NCBI GenBank assembly: GCA_018969165.1
Contig: JAGWYX010000097.1
Coordinates: 1-9,117, forward strand
Direction: 5' to 3'
Length of the DNA stretch: 9,117 bases
Source: Verrucomicrobiota bacterium
Lineage (GTDB): Bacteria > Verrucomicrobiota > Verrucomicrobiia > Limisphaerales > JAGWYX01
Position 1 is the stretch's first letter. Every line of letters starts with the position of its first letter. Of the stretch, positions 1 through 5,565 are shown piece after piece. Both the position numbers and the translations under genes were made by a program. Under the pieces are notes generated by a model. It was not told the origin of the DNA. It was given only the letters and a program-made list of their open reading frames with translations, and made no database searches.

Positions 1-2
1 CG

Positions 3-743
3 GTGCTCGAGCTGATGACCATCAACTTCAGCCTGGTCGCCATGGACCAGATCGTCAACAACGCCGCCAAGATTCACTACATGTTCGACGGCCAGTTCCG
101 CGTGCCGCTGGTCATTCGCACCCCGGCCGGCTGGGGGCAATTGGCGGCGACGCACTCGCAGAGTTTCGAGGCCTGGTACGCCAGCCTGCCCGGACTGATC
201 GTGGTCATGCCGGCGACGCCCGCCGACGCCAAGGGCCTGCTCAAAACCGCCATTCGCTCGGACAACCCGGTGATGTTCATCGAGCATGCGCGCCTTTACG
301 GCCTTAAAGGCGAGGTGCCGGCCGGCGAATTCACCCTGCCCTTCGGCGTCGCGGAGGTCAAACGCCCGGGGCGCGACCTGACCCTGGTCAGCTACTCGCG
401 AATGCTGCACGAGTCGCTCCGGGCCGCCGAGGAACTGGCCGGCCACGGGATCGAGGTCGAGGTGGTGGACTTGCGGACGTTGCGGCCGCTCGATCTCCAG
501 CCCGTGCTCGACTCGGTGCGCAAAACCCACCGGGCGCTGGTGGTCGAGGAGGATTGGCTGAGCTGCGGCATGGGCGCCGAGATTGCGGCCCGGATCAGCC
601 ACGACGCGTTCGACGACCTCGATGCGCCGGTCGAGCGCCTGGCGCAACTCGAGGTGCCGATGCCCTACGCCAAAAACCTCGAAGCGCTCACGCTGCCGAG
701 CCCGGCCCAAATCGTCAGCACCGTGCAACAGATGCTCGCCTGA
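3..743 (+). CDS. pdhB: Pyruvate dehydrogenase E1 component, beta subunit (5'-truncated by window edge)
   Basis: This is the beta subunit of the thiamine-diphosphate-dependent E1 enzyme, which decarboxylates pyruvate and passes the acetyl group to the lipoyl arm of E2 in the cytoplasm. The 246 visible residues begin inside the transketolase-type pyrimidine-binding domain (ELMTINFSLVAMDQIVNNAAK, then THSQSFEAWY and PGLIVVMPATPADAKGLLK). They continue through the transketolase C-terminal domain (VEVVDLRTLRPLD, ALVVEEDW, GAEIAARI, then VPMPYAKNLE near the end). E1 beta subunits are usually about 325 residues, so roughly 80 N-terminal residues lie before the window; the GTG at position 3 is an internal codon, not a start. 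The gene ends 12 nt before E2, so the two are almost certainly co-transcribed, and E1 alpha is expected upstream. Branched-chain or acetoin dehydrogenase E1 beta is possible, but the sequence looks most like PDH. Confidence 0.93.
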   Translation: MLELMTINFSLVAMDQIVNNAAKIHYMFDGQFRVPLVIRTPAGWGQLAATHSQSFEAWYASLPGLIVVMPATPADAKGLLKTAIRSDNPVMFIEHARLYGLKGEVPAGEFTLPFGVAEVKRPGRDLTLVSYSRMLHESLRAAEELAGHGIEVEVVDLRTLRPLDLQPVLDSVRKTHRALVVEEDWLSCGMGAEIAARISHDAFDDLDAPVERLAQLEVPMPYAKNLEALTLPSPAQIVSTVQQMLA

Positions 744-755
744 GGAGAAACTGCC

Positions 756-1967
756 GTGGCTACTAACGTCATCATGCCCTCGCTCGGTTTCGACATGACC
801 GAAGGCACGCTGGTAGCCTGGCACAAGCGACCGGGCGACCCGGTCGAGAAGGGCCAGGTGATCGCTGAAATCGAGATGGCCAAAGGGATCGTCGAAATCG
901 AAGCCCCCGCGGCGGGCCTGCTAAGCAGCATCTTCGTCCAACCCAGCCAGACAGTTCCGGTCGGCACGGTGCTGGCCGTCATCGCCGCCCCCGGGGAAAC
1001 GATCAGCGCCACGCCGAAGCAGCAGCAGGCGGCCCCGGCGTTGCCCCAGCCACCACCAACGCCCGGCACGACGCCCGGTCCCGAGCCCGGCTCACCGCCC
1101 ACAACCCGCGTCAAGGCCTCGCCCTTGGCCCGCAAACTGGCGGCCGAAGCCGGCGTGCCGCTGGCACAGGTCAGTGGTTCGGGCCCGGGCGGCCGCATCC
1201 TCGAGCGCGACATCCGCCACCGGTTGTCGGCGGTGACACCCCGGCCCGGTCCAACGGCCCCGACGGTTCCCGCCGGCCCGATCGCCGGAGCGGCGCCGCT
1301 CAGTCCCATGCGCCAGACGATCGCTCGGCGCATGACTGAGAGCAAAACCACCGTGCCGCATTTCTACGTCACGATTGAGGTCAACATGACCGAGGCGCTG
1401 CGGTTGCGCGCGCAATTGAACGCCGTGGCGCCCGAAGGCGAAGGGATTTCGATCAACGACCTCGTCCTGGCGACGACGGCCAGGTCCCTCGCCCGGTTCC
1501 CCGCGCTCAACGCTTCTTATCGCGAGGGGACCATCGTTCGCCACGGACACATCAACCTCGGGATCGCGGTGGCGCTTGAAGACGGCTTGGTCACCCCCGT
1601 GCTGCGGGACGCGGACCAGAAACCGCTGAAGGTTATCGCGCAGGAAACCAAGCGGCTGGCCGAACGCGCTCGAGGCAACAAACCGCGCGCCGACGACCTC
1701 ACCGCTTCCACCTTCACCGTGTCCAACCTGGGGATGTTCGGCGTGGACGACTTCCTGGCCATCATCAACCCGCCCGAGGCCGCGATCCTCGCCGTCGGCG
1801 CGGTGATTCCACGGCCGGTCGCCGTCGGCGACGCCGTCCGCGTCGCGCCGCTGCTGAAGGTCGCATTGTCGGTGGACCACCGGGTGGCCAACGGGGCGGA
1901 GGCGGCGCGCTTCCTGCAAGCCTGGAAGCAACTGCTCGAAAACCCGATGAACCTCCTGCTGCTGTGA
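756..1967 (+). CDS. pdhC: Dihydrolipoamide acetyltransferase, E2 of pyruvate dehydrogenase
   Basis: E2 forms the core of the PDH complex and transfers acetyl groups from its lipoyl arm to CoA. The 403-residue product has the standard order: one N-terminal lipoyl domain (about 2-76), a Pro/Ala/Gln-rich flexible linker (about 80-118), the E3/E1-binding domain (about 119-155, VKASPLARKLAAEAGV...GRILERDI), a second linker, and the catalytic domain (about 181-403, starting PLSPMRQTIARRMTES). The lipoylated lysine should be K43, in EMAKG rather than the common ETDKA. The catalytic motif reads DHRVANG (H375), with Asn379 where the family usually has Asp. The start is GTG at 756; an AGGAG Shine-Dalgarno at 743-747 overlaps the E1 beta stop codon and sits 8 nt before the GTG. 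No lpd (E3) gene follows in the window, so E3 is presumably encoded elsewhere. Confidence 0.94.
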   Translation: MATNVIMPSLGFDMTEGTLVAWHKRPGDPVEKGQVIAEIEMAKGIVEIEAPAAGLLSSIFVQPSQTVPVGTVLAVIAAPGETISATPKQQQAAPALPQPPPTPGTTPGPEPGSPPTTRVKASPLARKLAAEAGVPLAQVSGSGPGGRILERDIRHRLSAVTPRPGPTAPTVPAGPIAGAAPLSPMRQTIARRMTESKTTVPHFYVTIEVNMTEALRLRAQLNAVAPEGEGISINDLVLATTARSLARFPALNASYREGTIVRHGHINLGIAVALEDGLVTPVLRDADQKPLKVIAQETKRLAERARGNKPRADDLTASTFTVSNLGMFGVDDFLAIINPPEAAILAVGAVIPRPVAVGDAVRVAPLLKVALSVDHRVANGAEAARFLQAWKQLLENPMNLLLL

Positions 1968-2121
1968 GGCCGGCGGCAGCGTTCCTTCTCGAGCCGGTCC
2001 CGCCGTTCCGCCTCGACTTGAGACGGTCTGGGCTTTGCGCCGACGCCCGAGCGATCGCGGCGATCAAAATGTGTTTGCAAAAGCAGCCGGGTTGAACTCG
2101 GCTCCTGGTTTGCCGGATCTT

Positions 2122-2522
2122 ATGCCACCACCGCACCCGACGACGCACACCCGAATCGAGTCGGACAGCCTGGGCACCGTCGAGGTGCCCGCCCACGTTT
2201 ACTGGGGCGCCCATACGGCCCGTTCCCTCGCGCACTTCGACATCGGACGCGATACCCTGCCGCCGGAATTCATCCGCGCCCTCGGCCTGGTCAACCAGGA
2301 CCTGGGCCGATTGTCGGCGGAGCAAGCGCGGCTCACGTCAAGAACTCGCTCATGCTGGTGACCGCGTTGACGCCGGTCCTTGGCTACGACAAAGCCGCCC
2401 GCATCGCGCACGTGGCCTACGCGGAAAACCTCGGGCTGCGCGAAGCCTGCCTGAAGCTCGGTTTCCTGAGCGGCGCCGAGTTTGACCGGCTCCTTCAACC
2501 GGAGGCGATGACCCATCCCTGA
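2122..2522 (+). pseudogene. fumC: Class II fumarase remnant with a large internal deletion and frame change
   Basis: The first part, from ATG 2122, encodes a fumarase N-terminus: TRIESDSLGTVEVPA, YWGAHTARSLAHFDIG, then PPEFIRALGL and VNQDLGRLSAEQARL. Near 2331-2337 the reading frame changes, and the next sequence encodes a fumarase C-terminus (VKNSLMLVTALTPVLGYDKAARIAH...LGFLSGAEFDRLLQPEAM), ending at TGA 2520-2522. Left in its own frame, the N-terminal part stops at 2359-2361. Class II fumarases are about 460 residues; only about 130 are present. The central helical bundle, the GSSxMPxKxN signature loop and all active-site residues between the ends are missing. A further gap of about seven residues lies between RALGL and VNQDLG, where relatives carry a KRAAA-type segment. 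The product cannot be an active fumarase. Aspartate ammonia-lyase is a less likely ancestor because of the GAHTARSL motif. A misassembly that skipped about 1 kb is the main alternative. Confidence 0.88.
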
Positions 2523-2540
2523 GCGCAGGTTTGAAAACTG

Positions 2541-2584
2541 CGGAGCGCGGCTGGGTCCTCCTCGACCAGCCGCGCTCCGTTTTT
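2541..2584 (+). terminator. Rho-independent terminator after the fumarase remnant
   Basis: A perfect 14-bp stem pairs CGGAGCGCGGCTGG (2541-2554) with CCAGCCGCGCTCCG (2566-2579) around an 11-nt loop. Five T residues follow at 2580-2584. It lies 18 nt after the stop codon of the fumarase remnant, where the terminator of the original gene would be, so the 3' end of that locus is intact. Confidence 0.88.
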
Positions 2585-2591
2585 AAAACAC

Positions 2592-2625
2592 GGTCTGAGG
2601 CGCGCCTGGCTAGAGTCCTTGAACC
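2592..2625 (+). repeat. GAGGCGCGCCT dispersed repeat, copy 1
   Basis: The block 2592-2613 matches 3038-3059 at 21 of 22 positions. Both contain the perfect palindrome AGGCGCGCCT (2598-2607 here), then a CTAG, then TGAACC (2620-2625 here; the second copy is 5 nt shorter between CTAG and TGAACC). This copy starts 7 nt after the T-tract of the preceding terminator. The role is unknown; it may be a small dispersed intergenic element or one end of a non-autonomous mobile unit. Confidence 0.6.
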
Positions 2626-2656
2626 GTGAAACTTGCTGTCATCAAGTCAAGTTTGC
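2626..2656 (+). repeat. AAACTTG-N12-CAAGTTT dyad repeat, copy 1
   Basis: The arms AAACTTG (2629-2635) and CAAGTTT (2648-2654) are perfectly complementary around a 12-nt spacer. An internal CAAGT (2643-2647) gives the left arm an alternative 5-bp partner. A copy on the opposite strand at 8247-8278 matches 25 of 29 positions from GTG to TTT. This copy directly abuts the preceding GAGGCGCGCCT repeat, so the two may form one composite element here. Confidence 0.65.
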
Positions 2657-2724
2657 GTCTTTGATTCGCGGCTGGCGGAGCGTATTCCAGTTTCTTGCGG
2701 CTCGGCGGCGCCACCTAACCGCCC

Positions 2725-2886
2725 GCAATCCCAAAGGGATTGCCTCGACCAGCCCAGGGTTGGCCGCGGTAGCAGCCTACCCTGGGTTCACCAGCGCAAA
2801 CCACGGTCAACCCGGAACGGGTTGCAGCACCGATCCAACCCCGTTGGGGTAGACCGGGAGTGGGTGGCCGTTCGCCCAGGGTAGCC
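2725..2886. repeat. Run of four consecutive short hairpins (REP-like intergenic element)
   Basis: Four inverted repeats follow each other. (1) GCAATCCC-AAA-GGGATTGC at 2725-2743, 8 bp, loop 3. (2) CCCAGGGTTGG/CCTACCCTGGG at 2753-2763 and 2776-2786, 11 bp with one T-T mismatch, loop 12. (3) CAACCCG-GAA-CGGGTTG at 2808-2824, 7 bp, loop 3. (4) ACCCC-GTT-GGGGT at 2838-2850, 5 bp, loop 3. A further CCCAGGGTAG (2875-2884) repeats the arm of hairpin 2. The units differ from one another, so this is neither a CRISPR nor a simple tandem repeat. No coding signal is convincing here, although short frames are open through it. Confidence 0.7.
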
Positions 2887-2953
2887 TCGCGGGATTCGTC
2901 CGCTGGCGGCACCGGCAAGAAATTAAGACTCGCCCCGGCCGGCATTTTCCTCC

Positions 2954-2977
2954 TCAAGGACTCTTTCAGCGAGGCGC
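2954..2977 (-). repeat. Possible degenerate inverted copy of the GAGGCGCGCCT repeat
   Basis: Read on the minus strand, this stretch gives GCGCCTCGCT, then three extra bases, then AGAGTCCTTGA. That resembles copy 1 (GCGCCTGGCT followed by AGAGTCCTTGA at 2602-2622) in the same order. The match is short and GC-rich, so chance or partial homology cannot be excluded. The rest of 2887-3037 holds nothing I recognise. Confidence 0.35.
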
Positions 2978-3037
2978 GGACAGAGGAGAAACCGGAAGAA
3001 TACAAAAAACGTGCGTACCCCAACCGAGCCGGAATGA

Positions 3038-3066
3038 GGTCTGAGGCGCGCCTCGCTAGGTGAACC
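3038..3066 (+). repeat. GAGGCGCGCCT dispersed repeat, copy 2
   Basis: This is the second close copy, 446 nt downstream of copy 1 and in the same orientation. It carries AGGCGCGCCT at 3044-3053, CTAG at 3056-3059 and TGAACC at 3061-3066. The two copies flank the hairpin run, as expected if the segment between them was duplicated or inserted as a unit. The following stretch, 3067-3185, shows no feature I recognise. Confidence 0.6.
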
Positions 3067-3185
3067 AAGGCGGTTGCACCCGGAGCACCGATGCACGCGG
3101 TGCGCACGGCCCAGCGCGCCGTCACGGCCCGGATCGTTGCGCCGTTCGAGCTCGCCGCCCCACACGCCGGCTGCCCATCCCCACC

Positions 3186-3287
3186 TCAGGGAGCCGGCCG
3201 CTCGCGCACCCAACCGCCCGACCGCCGCCGGGTGTAGCGCAACCGGTCGTGCAGTCGGTTCGGGCGCCCTTGCCAGAACTCGCGCCG
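3186..3287 (-). pseudogene. pdxH: C-terminal remnant of pyridoxamine 5'-phosphate oxidase
   Basis: On the minus strand, one frame encodes EFWQGRPNRLHDRLRY, followed by a short basic stretch, GGW and then RERLAP, with a TGA stop at 3188-3186. This matches the C-terminal end of PdxH, the FMN enzyme that makes pyridoxal 5'-phosphate. In that family the WQG...RLHDR segment holds Arg and His residues that contact PLP, and RLAP is the usual C-terminus. Upstream on the minus strand (above 3287) the same frame no longer resembles PdxH and runs into the start region of ndh. Only about 32 of roughly 200-215 residues remain, so this is a truncated relic. The frame and stop codon are still intact, which suggests a recent break or an assembly join. 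The region is antisense to the leader of ndh. Confidence 0.8.
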
Positions 3288-3334
3288 TTTGTTTGACGCG
3301 CATCAAAACGCCTCCCGCCGCCGGGGTCAACCTT

Positions 3335-4681
3335 ATGTACAGGATGAAAAAGATTACGATCCCAATGGACCCGCCCCACATCGTGGTCCTGGGGGCCGGC
3401 TTCGGCGGCCTGACGTTCTGCCAGGCCTTCCGCCAAGCCACGGCCCGGATCACGGTGGTGGACCGGCAAAACCATCACCTCTTCCAGCCGCTCCTCTATC
3501 AAGTCGCCACCGCCGGCTTGTCGGCACCCGAGATCGCCCAGCCCATTCGCTCGATCCTCCGCGATCGGCCAAACGTGACCGTGCGCTGGGGACAGGTGAG
3601 CGATTTGGACCTCGACCAGCGCACCGTCCGGCTCGAAACCGGGACGTTACCTTACGACTACCTCGTGCTGGCCCTGGGCAGCGTGACCGGTTACTTCAAC
3701 CACCCGGAGTGGGAGGCCGAAGCCCCCGGACTGAAAACACTCGAAGACGCGCTCCAAATCCGGCGCCGGATCCTCCTGGCGTTCGAGGAAGCCGAAAACT
3801 GCCCCGACCCGGTGCAACGGTCCTGCTTGATGACGATCGTGATCGTGGGCGGCGGTCCGACGGGAGTGGAACTTGCGGGCGCCTTCGCGGAACTGGCCCG
3901 GCACGTCTTGCGACGCGACTTTCGCCGGATCGACCCGCGGCAGGCGCGCGTCGTCCTGATCGAGGCCGGCCCGCGTTTGCTGCGGCAGTTGCCGCCGCGC
4001 CTGGCCGCCAAAGCCGCGGCCCGGCTGAGTGCGCTCGGCGTCGAGATTCATGCCAACACCCATGTCGAAACCGTCCGGCACGGGGAATTGCAATTGACCG
4101 GTGGCCGCCAGATCGAAAGCGCCAACATCATCTGGGCCGCCGGCGTGGCCGCCAATCCGCTCACCCGGAAACTGGGCGTGCCCCTGGACCGCGCGGGCCG
4201 GGTGCTGGTCAACCCGGATTTGAGTCTGCCGGGGCACCCGGAGGTGTTCGCCATCGGCGACCTGGCGCTGGTTACGGGAGCCGACGGCCGGCCGGTGCCG
4301 GGCGTTTCCCCGGCCGCCATGCAGATGGCGCGTCACGTGGCCCGGCTGCTTGAAGCCGAGGTCAGCGGCCGGAGTGGTAGCAGCACGCGCCCCTCCTTCG
4401 TCTACCGGGACCGGGGCACGATGGCGACGATTGGCCGGTCCGCGGCGGTGGCGCAGATCGGGCGGCTGCAGTTCTGGGGTTGGCCCGCCTGGGCGGCCTG
4501 GTTGCTGATCCACTTGATTTTTCTCATCGGTTTTCGTAACAAAGCCGCCGTGGTGTTGCAATGGACTTACTCTTACTTCACCTACAAACTCGGATCGCGC
4601 ATTGTCACGGGCGCGGAGCCGGCGCAAAACAGGCCGCCACACCCGGCGGACAAGGCCGGCCCCAGCGAGGCCGCGGCGTGA
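3335..4681 (+). CDS. ndh: Type II NADH:quinone oxidoreductase (NDH-2)
   Basis: NDH-2 is a monotopic membrane flavoprotein that passes electrons from NADH to quinone without pumping protons. With the start at ATG 3335 the product has 448 residues, normal for the family. Visible motifs are the FAD-binding GAGFGGL (about 20-26), the typical LFQPLLYQVATAGLSAPEIAQPIRSIL stretch, a second Rossmann motif VIVGGGPTGVELAG for NADH (about 170-182), VFAIGDLA (FAD/quinone side, about 304-311) and PGVSPAAMQMARHVA. The C-terminal region WPAWAAWLLIHLIFLIGF (about 383-400) should form the membrane-anchoring helix. The start is uncertain: ATGs at 3335, 3344 and 3365 are all in frame. A GGGG at 3323-3326 fits 3335 best, and the conserved sequence begins only after 3365. 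The frame stays open back to 3074, but that stretch runs antisense to the pdxH remnant and is not NDH-like. Confidence 0.93.
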   Translation: MYRMKKITIPMDPPHIVVLGAGFGGLTFCQAFRQATARITVVDRQNHHLFQPLLYQVATAGLSAPEIAQPIRSILRDRPNVTVRWGQVSDLDLDQRTVRLETGTLPYDYLVLALGSVTGYFNHPEWEAEAPGLKTLEDALQIRRRILLAFEEAENCPDPVQRSCLMTIVIVGGGPTGVELAGAFAELARHVLRRDFRRIDPRQARVVLIEAGPRLLRQLPPRLAAKAAARLSALGVEIHANTHVETVRHGELQLTGGRQIESANIIWAAGVAANPLTRKLGVPLDRAGRVLVNPDLSLPGHPEVFAIGDLALVTGADGRPVPGVSPAAMQMARHVARLLEAEVSGRSGSSTRPSFVYRDRGTMATIGRSAAVAQIGRLQFWGWPAWAAWLLIHLIFLIGFRNKAAVVLQWTYSYFTYKLGSRIVTGAEPAQNRPPHPADKAGPSEAAA

Positions 4682-4689
4682 CCCGATAA

Positions 4690-4715
4690 CCCGCTCGGCA
4701 GCGAGCGGGAAAAAA
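4690..4715 (+). terminator. Stem-loop just after ndh (possible terminator, no T-tract)
   Basis: A perfect 8-bp stem, CCCGCTCG (4690-4697) with CGAGCGGG (4702-4709), encloses a GCAG loop and begins 9 nt after the ndh stop codon. Six A residues (4710-4715) follow instead of T residues, so it is not a canonical intrinsic terminator on this strand. It may stabilise the mRNA end or terminate by another route. Confidence 0.45.
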
Positions 4716-4975
4716 TTCCGAAAGGCAGGATTCAAATCATCATGAAACCAAATTTCACCAATCTCCGATCAGTAGAACACGAGTGCCTCGAACACACGCT
4801 GCGGTTCTTCAATCACCTTTGCCATTGGCCGACACGCCTTCCGACCCAGCCACCGCGTTCGGCCCCGCCAACGGCCGCCCTATCAACCCGTCATTGCCTA
4901 AGCCCGCGACCCTCGGATCCGTGTGGCCAGTTCCGGGCTCCGCTCCTCCGGACCCATCACACCTTTCCCTCGGCG

Positions 4976-5323
4976 ATGATTCCCGATTCCGTGTATCCGG
5001 TGGCGTTGGGCCTGCTGCTGTGCGGGTGCACGGCAGTTCGTCCGGTCTCCCGCAGCCCGCTGGGCTGGGCGATCCTGGTCCGGCAAACCGATACCGAGAC
5101 CGAGATCGCCGTGGGCTCGGCCCCCTACCACGCACCCATCTGCCTCCTCACCATCCCGGCCAGCGCCCCGATCCAGGCCGGCGAGGAGGTCTTCACCGTG
5201 AACTGGAGCGACGGATCGAGCACCGTTCAATGGCCAAGCGCGCCTCACGGTTATTACTACAAATCCGCCGTCATCCCGGTCCCCGCGGCCGCCCGCAGCT
5301 CCGACGACACGCCCAAGCGGTAA
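4976..5323 (+). CDS. Small hypothetical protein, putative lipoprotein
   Basis: I do not recognise a family. From ATG 4976 the frame encodes 115 residues. A hydrophobic start (VYPVALGLLLCGC) could be a lipoprotein signal with Cys at about residue 18, although Cys at -2 of the lipobox is unusual and the N-terminus lacks the expected Lys/Arg. The remainder looks like a small beta-rich domain (GWAILVRQTDTETEIAVG, then AGEEVFTVNWSDGSSTVQW) with a charged tail. Strong G/C preference at third codon positions supports translation in this frame. The frame is open upstream to ATG 4742, but residues encoded by 4742-4975 are Pro/His/Ser-rich and look non-coding, and no good ribosome binding site was seen for either start. 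The stretch 4716-4975 otherwise shows nothing I can name. The gene is convergent with the large minus-strand gene. Confidence 0.55.
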   Translation: MIPDSVYPVALGLLLCGCTAVRPVSRSPLGWAILVRQTDTETEIAVGSAPYHAPICLLTIPASAPIQAGEEVFTVNWSDGSSTVQWPSAPHGYYYKSAVIPVPAAARSSDDTPKR

Positions 5324-5349
5324 TCCGGCGGTCGGAGCCGGCCCAAGGC

Positions 5350-5371
5350 GCGGTCCCCGGGCGAGGACCGC
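5350..5371. other. Hairpin between convergent genes
   Basis: GCGGTCC (5350-5356) pairs perfectly with GGACCGC (5365-5371) around an 8-nt loop. It lies 26 nt after the small lipoprotein-like gene and about 195 nt beyond the end of the minus-strand gene. No T-tract follows on either strand, so terminator function is only a possibility. Confidence 0.3.
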
Positions 5372-5422
5372 ACGGTGCAACCGGGCGCATTTTCGATTTG
5401 CTGGGAAGAAACTGCGCGCAGC

Positions 5423-5448
5423 GCATGCCTAATGAGGTGCCTTGAACC
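5423..5448 (+). repeat. Possible diverged copy of the GAGGCGCGCCT/TGAACC repeat
   Basis: Aligned without gaps to 2600-2625, this 26-nt stretch matches at 17 positions. It keeps GCCT at the left and CCTTGAACC at the right (5440-5448). The similarity is concentrated in the ends, and the palindrome AGGCGCGCCT is lost. It is weak evidence for a third family member in a convergent intergenic space; nothing else is recognised in 5372-5565. Confidence 0.3.
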
Positions 5449-5565
5449 CCGAGTCTCTCTGCGGCCCGCTCGAGTCTTGGCCCCCCTTTTCCTGGTTTCG
5501 TTTGGGGCTTCCTGGAGACCGTCACCCTACCGGCCGGCGGGTGCCCAGGCGCGACCGGGCGGCGA

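Noticed and set aside
665..1351. 228-codon frame on the minus strand across pdhB/pdhC
   Set aside because: It is antisense to the well-supported E2 gene; the open frame comes from GC-rich codon structure and the linker's Pro/Ala codons.
2053..2065. Inverted repeat GATCGC-G-GCGATC upstream of the fumarase relic
   Set aside because: It is a 6-bp dyad with a 1-nt centre, too short to separate from chance in GC-rich sequence, and no second copy was found.
2352..2522. Translation restart at ATG 2352 producing a separate C-terminal fumarase peptide
   Set aside because: The ATG is an internal Met of the fumarase C-terminal region. No ribosome binding site is evident and such a fragment has no known function.
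2725..2886. Possible CRISPR-like array
   Set aside because: The palindromic units differ in sequence and length, there are no constant repeats with unique spacers, and no cas gene is nearby.
2619..3125. Short open frames on both strands through the hairpin region
   Set aside because: Their sequences follow from the palindromic repeats (SNPVG- and NPFG-like peptides). They overlap one another and show no start signals or domains.
3074..3334. Upstream extension of the ndh reading frame (about 87 extra codons)
   Set aside because: The extension is Arg/Pro/Ala-rich, unlike any NDH-2 N-terminus, and runs antisense to the pdxH relic. The FAD motif expected near residue 20 fits the start at 3335.
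4742..4975. Longer N-terminus for the small putative lipoprotein from ATG 4742
   Set aside because: The extra 78 residues are Pro/His/Ser/Thr-rich with no domain and would bury the hydrophobic signal-like segment in the middle of the protein.
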